Shown: positions 1 through 4,448 of the stretch, piece after piece
How positions within the stretch are numbered: position 1 is the first letter of the stretch
Layout: the number at the start of each line of letters is the position of its first letter
Source of the DNA: Thermacetogenium sp. UBA5472
GTDB taxonomy: Bacteria; Bacillota; DSM-12270; Thermacetogeniales; Thermacetogeniaceae
Length of the DNA: 5,861 nucleotides
Direction: 5' to 3'
Assembly (NCBI GenBank): GCA_002426495.1
Contig: DIQC01000070.1
Span: 1 to 5,861, forward strand
The notes under the pieces: generated by a model
Seen by the model: only the letters and a program-made list of their open reading frames with translations
Told to the model about the DNA's origin: nothing
The model's database searches: none
Made by a program: the position numbers and the translations under genes

Positions 1-567
1 GGTGCCTATGATGGGGGTACGAAAAATGATCTCATCGGTTACTTAGAAAGGTTTGTTCCTATTGAAAGGTTCAGCAGAAATCCGGATTGCAAAATGGCCG
101 CCATGGGGGTCAGGGCAGCCAATGCTGTGATTCACACCTTTCGCCCCAATTACCGGATGCGTTTGGAAAAATTAGGGGCGACGAACCTAGTCGACTGTGC
201 TGTCGCCCGTCCGACTAATCCTGAGGAGATAACACCTGAGATCATGGAGCTGGGTAGGGTGAATGGAATCATGGATGTTGAGCCTGGTATGATGGTAAAG
301 AAGAGCGGGCGCACCTCCGGTGTTACCGAAGGAAAGGTTACAGCCATTAAAGTCACATTAAATATTAGCATGGGTGGTGGCTCAGATGTTGTACGCTTCC
401 ATGATCAGATAATGACAGAAATGAAATCAATGGCCGGGGACAGCGGCTCCTTAGTGTTAAGTGAGGAAAATAAAGCCATAGGGCTGCTGTTTGCCGGTTC
501 CAATGATTATACTGTTTTGAATCCCATCGGGGTGGTATTAGATAAGTTAGGCGTTGATCTGGTGTGA
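1..567 (+). CDS. Trypsin-fold serine protease, C-terminal part (5' end outside window)
   Basis: The frame is open from base 1 and ends at TGA 565-567, so this is the last 188 residues of a longer protein; the ATG at 94 is internal. The segment GDSGS, with the serine codon at 442-444, is the nucleophile motif of chymotrypsin/trypsin-fold peptidases. NLVDCAVA, with Asp codon 193-195, sits where the fold carries its catalytic Asp. SGRTSGVTEGKV (about 303-338) and YDGGT near the start resemble a bacterial group of trypsin-like peptidases that have an upstream NNHV-type catalytic His, which would lie before this window. No membrane segment is visible in this part. The patatin gene starts inside its stop codon, so the two are probably translated together. 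The substrate is unknown. The fold assignment is firm; an active triad cannot be confirmed without the missing His. Confidence 0.85.
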   Translation, partial: GAYDGGTKNDLIGYLERFVPIERFSRNPDCKMAAMGVRAANAVIHTFRPNYRMRLEKLGATNLVDCAVARPTNPEEITPEIMELGRVNGIMDVEPGMMVKKSGRTSGVTEGKVTAIKVTLNISMGGGSDVVRFHDQIMTEMKSMAGDSGSLVLSEENKAIGLLFAGSNDYTVLNPIGVVLDKLGVDLV

Positions 568-1442
568 AACGAAAAAAGATGGGGATCGCCCTGGGGGGAG
601 GGGGGATCCTGGGGGTAGCACACATCGGTGTGTTGGAGGTCCTGGAGGAACATGGAATAACTCCGACAGTGGTCACCGGTACCAGTGCCGGCAGTATTGT
701 AGGCGCTCTTTATGCTGCTGGGGTGAAGCTTTCTGTTATGCGAGAGCTTTCTTTAAGCCTGCGTAAGGAAGATATTCTTGCCTGGAACTTCACTCCTTAT
801 TCCTTTGTGCGGTTTTTGTTGAGTAATCTGCGGGATATGACCAGCTTGTTGAATACCATACCTCGTGCATTGTTTAGCGGGGAAAAGATCGGCCAACTGG
901 TAGAAAAAGCAACGGACAAAAACAGCTTCAGTGAAATATTCGCACCCTTTGGCGTAGTTGCTGTTGACCTGATCACAGGAAAGAAGGTGGTGTTCTCCAA
1001 CACCTCTCCCCATTCCAAGCAGCCGGGGACAATTTATTTCCAAAAAGCCCCTTTGGGAATGGCGGTTGCGGCGAGCTGCGCCATTCCCGGAATATTTAAC
1101 CCTGTTTCTTATCAAGACACACTGCTGTCTGATGGAGGACTCATGGAGATGGTTCCCGCATCTTTAGCACGCACTTTAGGCTCACATGTAGTTATTGGGG
1201 TGGATCTAAAACAAAAGGGGGCTGTAGAAGAGCCACAAACCCTCATCCAGGTGGTTCAGAGGGGGATCGATATTATGACACTGCAGGGTGTCAGGCAAGA
1301 TCTCCAGTCAGCTGATCTGGTTATCTCACCCATGGAATATGATGGCAAGCTGGATGATTTCGGCCGGGTTGCAGAGCTGTTGGAGCGCGGCCGCCAGGCG
1401 GCCTTGGAGGCTATCCCGGATCTCGAAAGACTGCTTTTTTAA
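564..1442 (+). CDS. Patatin-like phospholipase (RssA/NTE type)
   Basis: This 292-aa protein has the usual length for a single-domain bacterial patatin, a Ser-Asp dyad lipid acyl hydrolase. The motifs, in order, are the glycine-rich oxyanion loop GGGGILG (residues 11-17) followed by VAHIGVLEVLEEHGI, the nucleophile elbow GTSAG with Ser41, a SCAIPGIF segment (171-178), and the DGG motif with catalytic Asp190. The family usually has Arg or Lys just before the last glycine of the oxyanion loop; here it is Leu16. No signal peptide is seen, so it is probably cytoplasmic or peripheral to the membrane. The start is GTG 564, giving a GTGA overlap with the protease stop; no strong ribosome binding site precedes it, which suggests translational coupling. 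ATG 579 is a weaker alternative that would still keep all motifs. The lipid substrate cannot be told from sequence. Confidence 0.9.
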   Translation: MKRKKMGIALGGGGILGVAHIGVLEVLEEHGITPTVVTGTSAGSIVGALYAAGVKLSVMRELSLSLRKEDILAWNFTPYSFVRFLLSNLRDMTSLLNTIPRALFSGEKIGQLVEKATDKNSFSEIFAPFGVVAVDLITGKKVVFSNTSPHSKQPGTIYFQKAPLGMAVAASCAIPGIFNPVSYQDTLLSDGGLMEMVPASLARTLGSHVVIGVDLKQKGAVEEPQTLIQVVQRGIDIMTLQGVRQDLQSADLVISPMEYDGKLDDFGRVAELLERGRQAALEAIPDLERLLF

Positions 1443-1446
1443 AGGA

Positions 1447-1473
1447 ACACTTCCAGCGATAAACCATATTATG
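1447..1473 (+). promoter_or_regulatory. Candidate sigma-K-like promoter upstream of the first paralog
   Basis: AC at 1447-1448 lies exactly 16 nt before CATATTATG (1465-1473). The sigma-K consensus in Bacillus is AC, about 16 nt, then CATAnnnTA; only the last base differs. The -10 is embedded in a 13-bp inverted repeat, ACCATA-T-TATGGT (1463-1475), that could also bind a regulator. The block CATATTATGGT followed by AAAG recurs upstream of the gene at 2642. The distance to the ribosome binding site at 1519-1525 is suitable for a short leader. The promoter is inferred from sequence only. Confidence 0.35.
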
Positions 1474-1530
1474 GTACAAAGTAGCCCCTGCTTAGCAGTG
1501 GTTCTTACAATACTCAAAAAGGAGGGATTA

Positions 1531-1905
1531 ATGGTGGCCGGCATTTCCTATGATAAACAAGCGCTATCGGTTGTCCAAAGTCTTCGCCCCTATTTGGGAG
1601 TCCGGGGGAATGGGTGCCTCATTGCCCTGGAGAGCTTACTGGAATTACTCAACAGTGAGCCGGCCCAAAAAACCCTTGATGCACTACAAATCTTGGGACC
1701 TGGTGAAGGCTTTAAAGAGTTGCCCATGCGTGACGAATCCTCTAAAGAATCTAAACCAACGATACTCTTCCTGATGCAGGCTTTGTTGTTCCTGGCGGAT
1801 GTTCCAGTGCCAGAAAATTCAAACGAACAGGAGGAACAAGAATCAGAGAAGGAGCCAGAGATGAGTTGGGAACAACCGGGATCGGAATTTCACGCATCTG
1901 TGTAG
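1531..1905 (+). CDS. Hypothetical protein, paralog A (RPYLG/SEP family, 124 aa)
   Basis: The start ATG 1531 is fixed by AAGGAGG at 1519-1525, five bases upstream. I do not recognise a named family. Residues 6-47 align without gaps to the protein at 2799, with 20 of 42 residues identical, including RPYLG (19-23), a leucine-rich stretch SLLELL and SEPAQ (42-46). This part looks helical and amphipathic. A short hydrophobic stretch TILFLMQALLFLAD (77-90) follows and matches in position and style the FTLFLILILL of the paralog and the core of the three tiny proteins downstream. The C-terminus (95-124) is acidic and Glu/Gln-rich, and is lacking in the paralog. The stop codon lies inside the left end of the tandem duplication. 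It may be a membrane-associated or scaffold protein, perhaps made during sporulation given the promoter candidate upstream; this is inference. Confidence 0.8.
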   Translation: MVAGISYDKQALSVVQSLRPYLGVRGNGCLIALESLLELLNSEPAQKTLDALQILGPGEGFKELPMRDESSKESKPTILFLMQALLFLADVPVPENSNEQEEQESEKEPEMSWEQPGSEFHASV

Positions 1906-1957
1906 CAAATTATTCTCTTAAATCATATATTAGGATGAAAGGAAAAAATAGGTGGCA

Positions 1958-1977
1958 CTGATCCCTTAGAGGATCAG
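1958..1977 (+). promoter_or_regulatory. Conserved leader hairpin, copy 1
   Basis: CTGATCC (1958-1964) pairs perfectly with GGATCAG (1971-1977) around a six-base loop. The hairpin is followed by an A-run and then the ribosome binding site AGGAGTGA of the tiny gene. It is not a terminator on the + strand because there is no T-run after it. Preservation in the second copy with a changed loop suggests a role in mRNA stability or translation, which is inference. Confidence 0.5.
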
Positions 1978-2006
1978 ACCCAAAAAAAGAATAGGAGTGA
2001 TGTTAA

Positions 2007-2117
2007 ATGGAAATGGAATCTCAGGGCTTTTTAGGTGGCAAAGGTGGTTTTGGTAGTTGGGCGTTTATTCTCTTTTTGATACTGATTCTGCTGTTTTGTG
2101 GTAAGGACTTTTGTTAA
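2007..2117 (+). CDS. Tiny hydrophobic protein 1 (36 aa, YjcZ-like)
   Basis: The ATG lies six bases after AGGAGTGA (1993-2000), a strong ribosome binding site. The protein starts MEMESQGF, then has a glycine-rich segment LGGKGGFGS, a single hydrophobic helix WAFILFLILILLF (18-30), and ends CGKDFC. This plan (glycine-rich head, one membrane helix, short tail ending in Cys) resembles the very small YjcZ-type sporulation proteins of Firmicutes, though the match is in style and not proven homology. The copy at 2295 keeps reading frame, length and the hydrophobic core despite many base changes, many of them silent, which argues for real selected coding. It is probably a single-pass membrane or spore-envelope peptide. 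Tail residues Cys31 and Cys36 could form disulfides; only the last Cys is kept in the sister copy. Confidence 0.8.
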   Translation: MEMESQGFLGGKGGFGSWAFILFLILILLFCGKDFC

Positions 2118-2247
2118 TCACTGAGTAGATCAAAGCAGGCCTTTCGTTTTGTTCTATCTCTGACTGAGCTGAAAGACATCCATGCATCTATGTAGCAAAT
2201 AATTCTCTTGATTTATATATTAGGGTGAAAGGAAAAAATACGTGGCA

Positions 2248-2268
2248 CTGATCCCTTAAGAGGATCAG
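2248..2268 (+). promoter_or_regulatory. Conserved leader hairpin, copy 2
   Basis: The same perfect seven-base arms as copy 1 (CTGATCC at 2248-2254, GGATCAG at 2262-2268) enclose a seven-base loop CTTAAGA instead of CTTAGA. The arms are unchanged while the surrounding bases differ, which points to selection on the structure. It is followed by an A-run and the ribosome binding site at 2281-2288. Confidence 0.5.
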
Positions 2269-2294
2269 GCCCAAAAAAATAGGAGTGATTTTAA

Positions 2295-2405
2295 ATGGAA
2301 ATGGAATCTCAAGGCTTTTTCGGTGGCAAAGATGGTTGTGGCAGCTTTGCTTTTATTCTCTTCCTGATTCTGATTCTGTTGTTCTTTGGTAGAGAGATTT
2401 GCTAA
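2295..2405 (+). CDS. Tiny hydrophobic protein 2 (36 aa, YjcZ-like)
   Basis: This is the duplicate of the gene at 2007, with the same length and start context (AGGAGTGA at 2281-2288, six bases before ATG). It begins MEMESQGFFGGKDGCGS, followed by the hydrophobic helix FAFILFLILILLFFG (18-32) and the tail REIC. Compared with its sister, changes cluster in the glycine-rich head and the tail, while the membrane core is nearly identical in protein but differs at several third codon positions. That pattern fits purifying selection on the helix. An extra cysteine appears in the head (Cys15) and the Cys before the tail is lost. A long hairpin follows 20 bases after the stop and probably ends the transcript. 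The function is unknown; a spore-envelope or membrane peptide is the best guess. Confidence 0.8.
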   Translation: MEMESQGFFGGKDGCGSFAFILFLILILLFFGREIC

Positions 2406-2425
2406 TCACTGAGTAGATCAAGGCA

Positions 2426-2463
2426 ACAGAATAATACCCGGAGCAATCCGGGTATTATTCTGT
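2426..2463 (+). terminator. Perfect 16-bp inverted repeat, probable terminator
   Basis: ACAGAATAATACCCGG (2426-2441) and its exact complement (2448-2463) flank a six-base loop AGCAAT. There is no separate T-run, but the right arm itself is U-rich (TATTATTCTGT), and an equivalent U-rich arm appears on the other strand, so it may stop transcription in both directions. It lies 20 bases after the tiny gene 2 stop and before a new promoter candidate. Confidence 0.6.
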
Positions 2464-2641
2464 GTGCGCCCGGATTGTCCGCTCACCTCACTTAATCTGG
2501 GGGGGGATGAAAAAAAGCACATCATCATGTAACGCATTCCCTTAAACGACATATTATGGTGTAAAGCAATTGTATGGGTTAAGGCTATAGAATTTAATTT
2601 GATGTGTAAATCCAATTTAATAATGAGGGGGGGGATTATTA
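2464..2641 (+). other. 178-bp intergenic leader with two G8 tracts
   Basis: No convincing gene is seen here. The stretch contains two runs of eight G (2499-2506 and 2627-2634) in similar settings, TAATCT-G8-ATGA and TAATGA-G8-ATTA. The second run is the ribosome binding site of the gene at 2642. After the first, an ATG opens only 12 codons. A promoter candidate lies between them, and the 3' part is AT-rich. Confidence 0.6.
2532..2558 (+). promoter_or_regulatory. Candidate sigma-K-like promoter upstream of tiny gene 3
   Basis: AC at 2532-2533 lies exactly 16 nt before CATATTATG (2550-2558). The -10 and the bases after it (CATATTATGGT, then AAAGCA) match the block at 1465-1475 upstream of paralog A, although the surrounding DNA is otherwise different. 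Conservation of this block plus the spacing supports a shared promoter. Transcription would start near 2565, before the gene at 2642. Confidence 0.35.
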
Positions 2642-2809
2642 ATGGGATTTGAATTTGTCAATAGCTGGGCGTTTATGCTTTTTCCGATTCTGATTCTGCT
2701 CTTCTTCGGCAAAAATAAAATCCCGGTTTACTGGGGAGGCCACAACGTAAACACGGAGTGGCCTCGGTTTATAAGGAATAAAAAGGATGGTGATACAGAT
2801 GGCGGTTGA
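2642..2809 (+). CDS. Tiny hydrophobic protein 3 with C-terminal extension (55 aa)
   Basis: The ATG at 2642 follows an unusual ribosome binding site, GA plus eight G (ending at 2634), seven bases away. Residues 8-23, SWAFMLFPILILLFFG, match the membrane core of the two 36-aa proteins (SWAFILFLILILL), with a Pro inside the helix, and the MEMESQGF-type glycine-rich head is replaced by MGFEFVN. The sisters stop within four residues of this core, but here the frame continues for a polar 32-residue tail (KNKIPVYWGGHNV and onward to DTDGG). The tail reads through a hairpin at 2736-2765 and overlaps the next gene by 11 bases if that gene starts at 2799. The tail may be a stop-loss extension and not a selected domain. 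It is probably a single-pass membrane peptide; its function is unknown. Confidence 0.7.
   Translation: MGFEFVNSWAFMLFPILILLFFGKNKIPVYWGGHNVNTEWPRFIRNKKDGDTDGG
2736..2765 (+). other. Hairpin between tiny gene 3 core and paralog B
   Basis: GAGGCCAC (2736-2743) pairs perfectly with GTGGCCTC (2758-2765) around a 14-base loop, followed by GGTTTATAAGG. The T-run is too short for a good terminator. It could act as an attenuator or mRNA processing/stability element between the membrane peptide and the following genes. Confidence 0.4.
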
Positions 2810-3113
2810 TCAAGATGCACTGCAAGTTTTAAGAAGCTTTCGCCCTTATCTGGGGCCACAGGGGAGCAAAATGGCGGATGTGCTGGATGGGCTCTTAGAT
2901 CTGCTCTTCAGTGAACCTGTTCAGAATTATTTTGTTAATCTGCATGATTCCATTGGCATAAATATCCCGTGGTTTTTAGCTGAAGAAGGGGAGAGGAAGA
3001 CCAATCCTTTTACACTATTTCTGATTTTGATTTTGCTTATGTTATCAGATTTTGGCGATAAGCCTGGTAAAACTGAGATGACGGTTCATTTAAGCGAGAG
3101 GAGGAATGCTTGA
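2799..3113 (+). CDS. Hypothetical protein, paralog B (RPYLG/SEP family, 104 aa)
   Basis: I place the start at ATG 2799, preceded by AGGATGGTGA about six bases upstream; ATG 2787 with AAGGA at 2773-2777 is possible and adds four residues. Residues 2-43 align without gaps to paralog A at 1531 with 20 of 42 identical. Shared blocks are RPYLG (15-19), GLLDLLFSEP (31-40) and surrounding leucines. Then comes FTLFLILILLMLSDFG (71-86), a short membrane-like helix nearly identical to the core of the tiny proteins. The C-terminus is short and polar (KPGKTEMTVHLSERRNA), lacking the acidic tail of paralog A. The stop TGA shares one base with the start of the YbaB-like gene (TGATG), so the two are tightly coupled. 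The function is unknown. The link with YbaB suggests a shared complex or time of expression, which is inference. Confidence 0.8.
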   Translation: MAVDQDALQVLRSFRPYLGPQGSKMADVLDGLLDLLFSEPVQNYFVNLHDSIGINIPWFLAEEGERKTNPFTLFLILILLMLSDFGDKPGKTEMTVHLSERRNA

Positions 3114-3397
3114 TGTCAATTCCTGAAACCCAGAGCATGGCACAAGTTTTTATTAATAAACTCTTGAAAAAACTTGACAAACAACTGGAAGGTAAACAGG
3201 TGGAGGGCAGCAGTGGAAATGGTGCCGTTAGAATAGTGATCAGCGGTCAATTCCGAGTGATGGGTGTCAAAATCTCCCCCCGTTTAGGGCGCGATAATGA
3301 ACAATTAGAAAAATTAGTAGCTGCTGCTGTTGATGATGCTCTTCAGAAGGGGAACGAGCTTCTCAGATCTGAAGCGCAGAAACTCCTGGGCAGTTGA
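3113..3397 (+). CDS. YbaB/EbfC family nucleoid-associated protein (94 aa)
   Basis: The start is ATG 3113, eight bases after AGGAGG (3099-3104), overlapping the stop of the previous gene by one base. The layout matches the YbaB/EbfC family: an N-terminal helix with Lys/Gln-rich coiled-coil character (10-28), the VEGSSGNGAVRIVISGQ beta strand region (30-46), VMGVKISP (49-56), then a C-terminal helix EQLEKLVAAAVDDALQKGNELLR. YbaB proteins are about 100-aa homodimers that bind DNA without strong specificity. The housekeeping copy normally sits between dnaX and recR; here the neighbours are unrelated, so this is likely a second, specialised paralog. It also lacks the Met/Gln-rich N-terminus typical of the housekeeping type. 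A role with the small-protein cluster, for example in sporulating cells, is only inferred from position. Confidence 0.85.
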   Translation: MSIPETQSMAQVFINKLLKKLDKQLEGKQVEGSSGNGAVRIVISGQFRVMGVKISPRLGRDNEQLEKLVAAAVDDALQKGNELLRSEAQKLLGS

Positions 3398-3457
3398 TCC
3401 TGAGCTGACTCGCCATTTCCTAATTTCAGTTAAGCCAAAAAGATCATTTTGTTAGTA

Positions 3458-3484
3458 ACCGGTGTCTTGTTAGTGAATACAATG
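3458..3484 (+). promoter_or_regulatory. Candidate sigma-K-like promoter upstream of the TTG-started gene
   Basis: AACC with AC at 3458-3459 lies exactly 16 nt before AATACAATG (3476-3484), a one-base variant of the CATAnnnT pattern seen at two other sites in this window. A start near 3491 would give a leader of about 25 bases to the TTG at 3517, with AAGGAGG inside it. The sequence is also close to a sigma-E -10 (CATACAAT), but no sigma-E -35 is visible. The 119-bp gap after the YbaB-like gene supports an independent promoter. Confidence 0.35.
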
Positions 3485-3516
3485 AAGAGGGTGCGTGAAA
3501 TAAGGAGGATGATGTT

Positions 3517-3915
3517 TTGGGGCAGGAACAGGATTTGGAAAAACGAGATGTGAGTATGTTATCTTTGATGGCCCAGACGCTACAAAGTATTGATGAAAAA
3601 CGGGCGGATCTCCCAGCAATGATCACTGTTATGTCTTTATTTACCTTGATGAGCGTTGTGAATATGGCGCAAGATGTGGCCAAGGGAACAGGAACCGGAA
3701 CAGGAACCGGGGGTAATGATGTTTTAGGTATGCTTACCGGTATGCTGTCCCAAGGAAAACCCGGACCTGAGATGCTGACGAGTCTACTCCAACAATCAGG
3801 AAAAAAGGTTAGCCCACAAATGCTGAGCACACTGCTGTCTATGGTTGGAGAAGTTGCACAGAAGGAAGAAAAGCCAAAGCCAAAGCCTTCCGAAGGGCGG
3901 CAGAGCAGGGGGTAA
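3517..3915 (+). CDS. Hypothetical protein with GT-repeat linker (132 aa, TTG start)
   Basis: The start TTG 3517 lies eight bases after AAGGAGG (3502-3508); the nearby ATGs at 3509 and 3512 are in another frame that stops after 14 codons. I do not recognise the family. The N-terminal 33 residues look helical and charged (SMLSLMAQTLQSIDEKRADL). A hydrophobic stretch AMITVMSLFTLMSVVNM (34-50) may be a membrane or buried helix. Next is a linker GTGTGTGTG (57-65) encoded by two copies of a 12-bp repeat. The C-terminal half has an internal repeat, GPEMLTSLLQQSG (83-95) and SPQMLSTLLSMVG (99-111), spaced 16 residues, then a basic Lys/Pro tail KPKPKPSEGRQSRG. It is followed 52 bases later by the glycine-repeat gene and probably shares its transcript. 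The function is unknown; a membrane or spore-layer role fits the setting. Confidence 0.8.
   Translation: MGQEQDLEKRDVSMLSLMAQTLQSIDEKRADLPAMITVMSLFTLMSVVNMAQDVAKGTGTGTGTGGNDVLGMLTGMLSQGKPGPEMLTSLLQQSGKKVSPQMLSTLLSMVGEVAQKEEKPKPKPSEGRQSRG
3685..3708 (+). repeat. 12-bp tandem repeat encoding a GT linker
   Basis: GGAACAGGAACC occurs twice in tandem inside the gene at 3517 and encodes Gly-Thr dipeptides. The repeat length is a multiple of three, so gain or loss of units would change linker length without breaking the frame. Confidence 0.9.
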
Positions 3916-3967
3916 GAGCTTCGTTTGAAGGGGGCGGGTCAAATACTGCGGCTAAGGGGGTTTGAAA

Positions 3968-4276
3968 ATGGGCAAGGCCAGAAATGGGGAAAAGATGCGG
4001 ATTTTTGAGCATATTTATGGATGTGGTTATGACAGTGGCTATGAGGATGGACACAAAGATGGCTTTGCCAAGGGATACAGGAAGGGCAGTATAGAAGGAA
4101 GGGAGAAAGGCCGGGAAGAGGGTAAAGAACACGGATATTTGGATGGCCTGGAGAAGGGGTATGAGGCGGGCAAGAAGGATGCTGATGTAGTATTTGATCA
4201 GGGGTGGGATCAGGGTTATCGGAAAGGATATGAAGAGGGGATGGCTGCGGACAGTCATAAGGGCGAAGAGTCCTAA
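3968..4276 (+). CDS. Glycine-every-fourth-residue (GX3) repeat protein (102 aa)
   Basis: ATG 3968 lies seven bases after AAGGGGG (3954-3960); a TTG two codons earlier is less likely. After a charged N-terminus, glycine occupies residues 20, 24, 28 and so on without a miss to residue 68, thirteen in a row. An 11-residue break (KKDADVVFDQ) follows, then four more at 79, 83, 87 and 91. Typical units are GYED, GHKD, GFAK, GYRK and GREE. The residues between glycines are mostly aromatic, acidic or basic. This resembles the deca-GX3 motif of the Yae1/Lto1 proteins, where the repeat forms a helical interaction surface, but here the run is longer and no other domain is present. It is predicted soluble and helical with a glycine stripe that could pack tightly against a partner. 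The function in bacteria is unknown. It probably lies downstream in the transcript of the gene at 3517. Confidence 0.85.
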   Translation: MGKARNGEKMRIFEHIYGCGYDSGYEDGHKDGFAKGYRKGSIEGREKGREEGKEHGYLDGLEKGYEAGKKDADVVFDQGWDQGYRKGYEEGMAADSHKGEES

Positions 4277-4405
4277 ATTGTCATAATTGAGTAATGGGTC
4301 CTAAATATATAAAAAATGGCTTATAGGCGTGTCCTGGACGCCTTATTCCCTGTTATGCTGTATAAAGGGGAATTATCGGCTTCGCTAAAATGACAGAGAT
4401 TTCAG
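4277..4405 (+). other. Intergenic region with hairpin and possible promoter elements
   Basis: The sequence GTCCTAAAT occurs at 4270-4278 and again at 4298-4306. TTGTCA (4278-4283) resembles a -35 box, but the -10 18 bases later (TAAATA) is poor. AGGCGT (4325-4330) pairs with ACGCCT (4338-4343) around a seven-base loop. No T-run follows on the + strand; on the - strand the T-run is about 12 bases away, so it is a weak terminator at best. No small gene is apparent. Confidence 0.4.
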
Positions 4406-4411
4406 TATAAT
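4406..4411 (+). promoter_or_regulatory. Perfect -10 box (TATAAT) before the CAP gene
   Basis: TATAAT matches the vegetative -10 consensus exactly. No good -35 is visible 16-18 bases upstream. Transcription from here would begin around 4418, after the ATG at 4413. This favours the next in-frame ATG at 4449, which has AAAGGAG (4429-4435) upstream, as the true start of the CAP gene. Confidence 0.35.
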
Positions 4412-4448
4412 AATGTCTAAATCACTAGAAAGGAGCCGAAAAACCAGG

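Larger units (their letters stand above)
1894..2137 (+). repeat. Tandem duplication, copy 1 (leader plus tiny gene)
   Basis: This copy runs from the last 12 coding bases of the upstream gene (GCATCTGTGTAG) through a leader, a hairpin, the 36-aa gene and a tail ATCACTGAGTAGATCAA. It is repeated at 2184-2425 with an offset of 288-290 bp and small indels. The leader holds CATATATTA (1924-1932), a sigma-K-like -10 without the AC element at 16 nt, then a purine-rich GAAAGGAAAAAATA segment. About 46 bp between the copies (2138-2183) are not repeated. Confidence 0.9.
2184..2425 (+). repeat. Tandem duplication, copy 2 (leader plus tiny gene)
   Basis: This is the second copy of the unit at 1894-2137. 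It begins with GCATCTATGTAG, a relic of the 3' end of the upstream gene at 1531-1905, which shows that the duplication break lay inside that gene or followed its copy. The -10-like box here is TATATATTA (2214-2222). Copy 2 ends ATCACTGAGTAGATCAA and runs straight into a 16-bp hairpin that copy 1 lacks. Confidence 0.9.

Noticed and set aside
1935..1961. Eight-codon mini-ORF MKGKNRWH in the leader, kept as MKGKNTWH with GTG in copy 2
   Set aside because: No ribosome binding site at proper spacing; conservation is explained by the recent duplication and the hairpin.
1948..1980. GGTGGCAC before a hairpin resembles the T-box consensus (GGTGGNACCGCG)
   Set aside because: The second half of the T-box is absent, there is no Stem I or specifier region, no terminator alternative, and the downstream genes are not amino acid related.
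2418..2615. Minus-strand 65-aa ORF in the intergenic region
   Set aside because: It reads through the hairpin and the first G8 tract, has no ribosome binding site and no recognisable protein character.
3839..4258. Minus-strand 139-aa ORF with hydrophobic segments
   Set aside because: It lies opposite the GX3 repeat gene; hydrophobicity follows from the complement of its Gly/charged codons.
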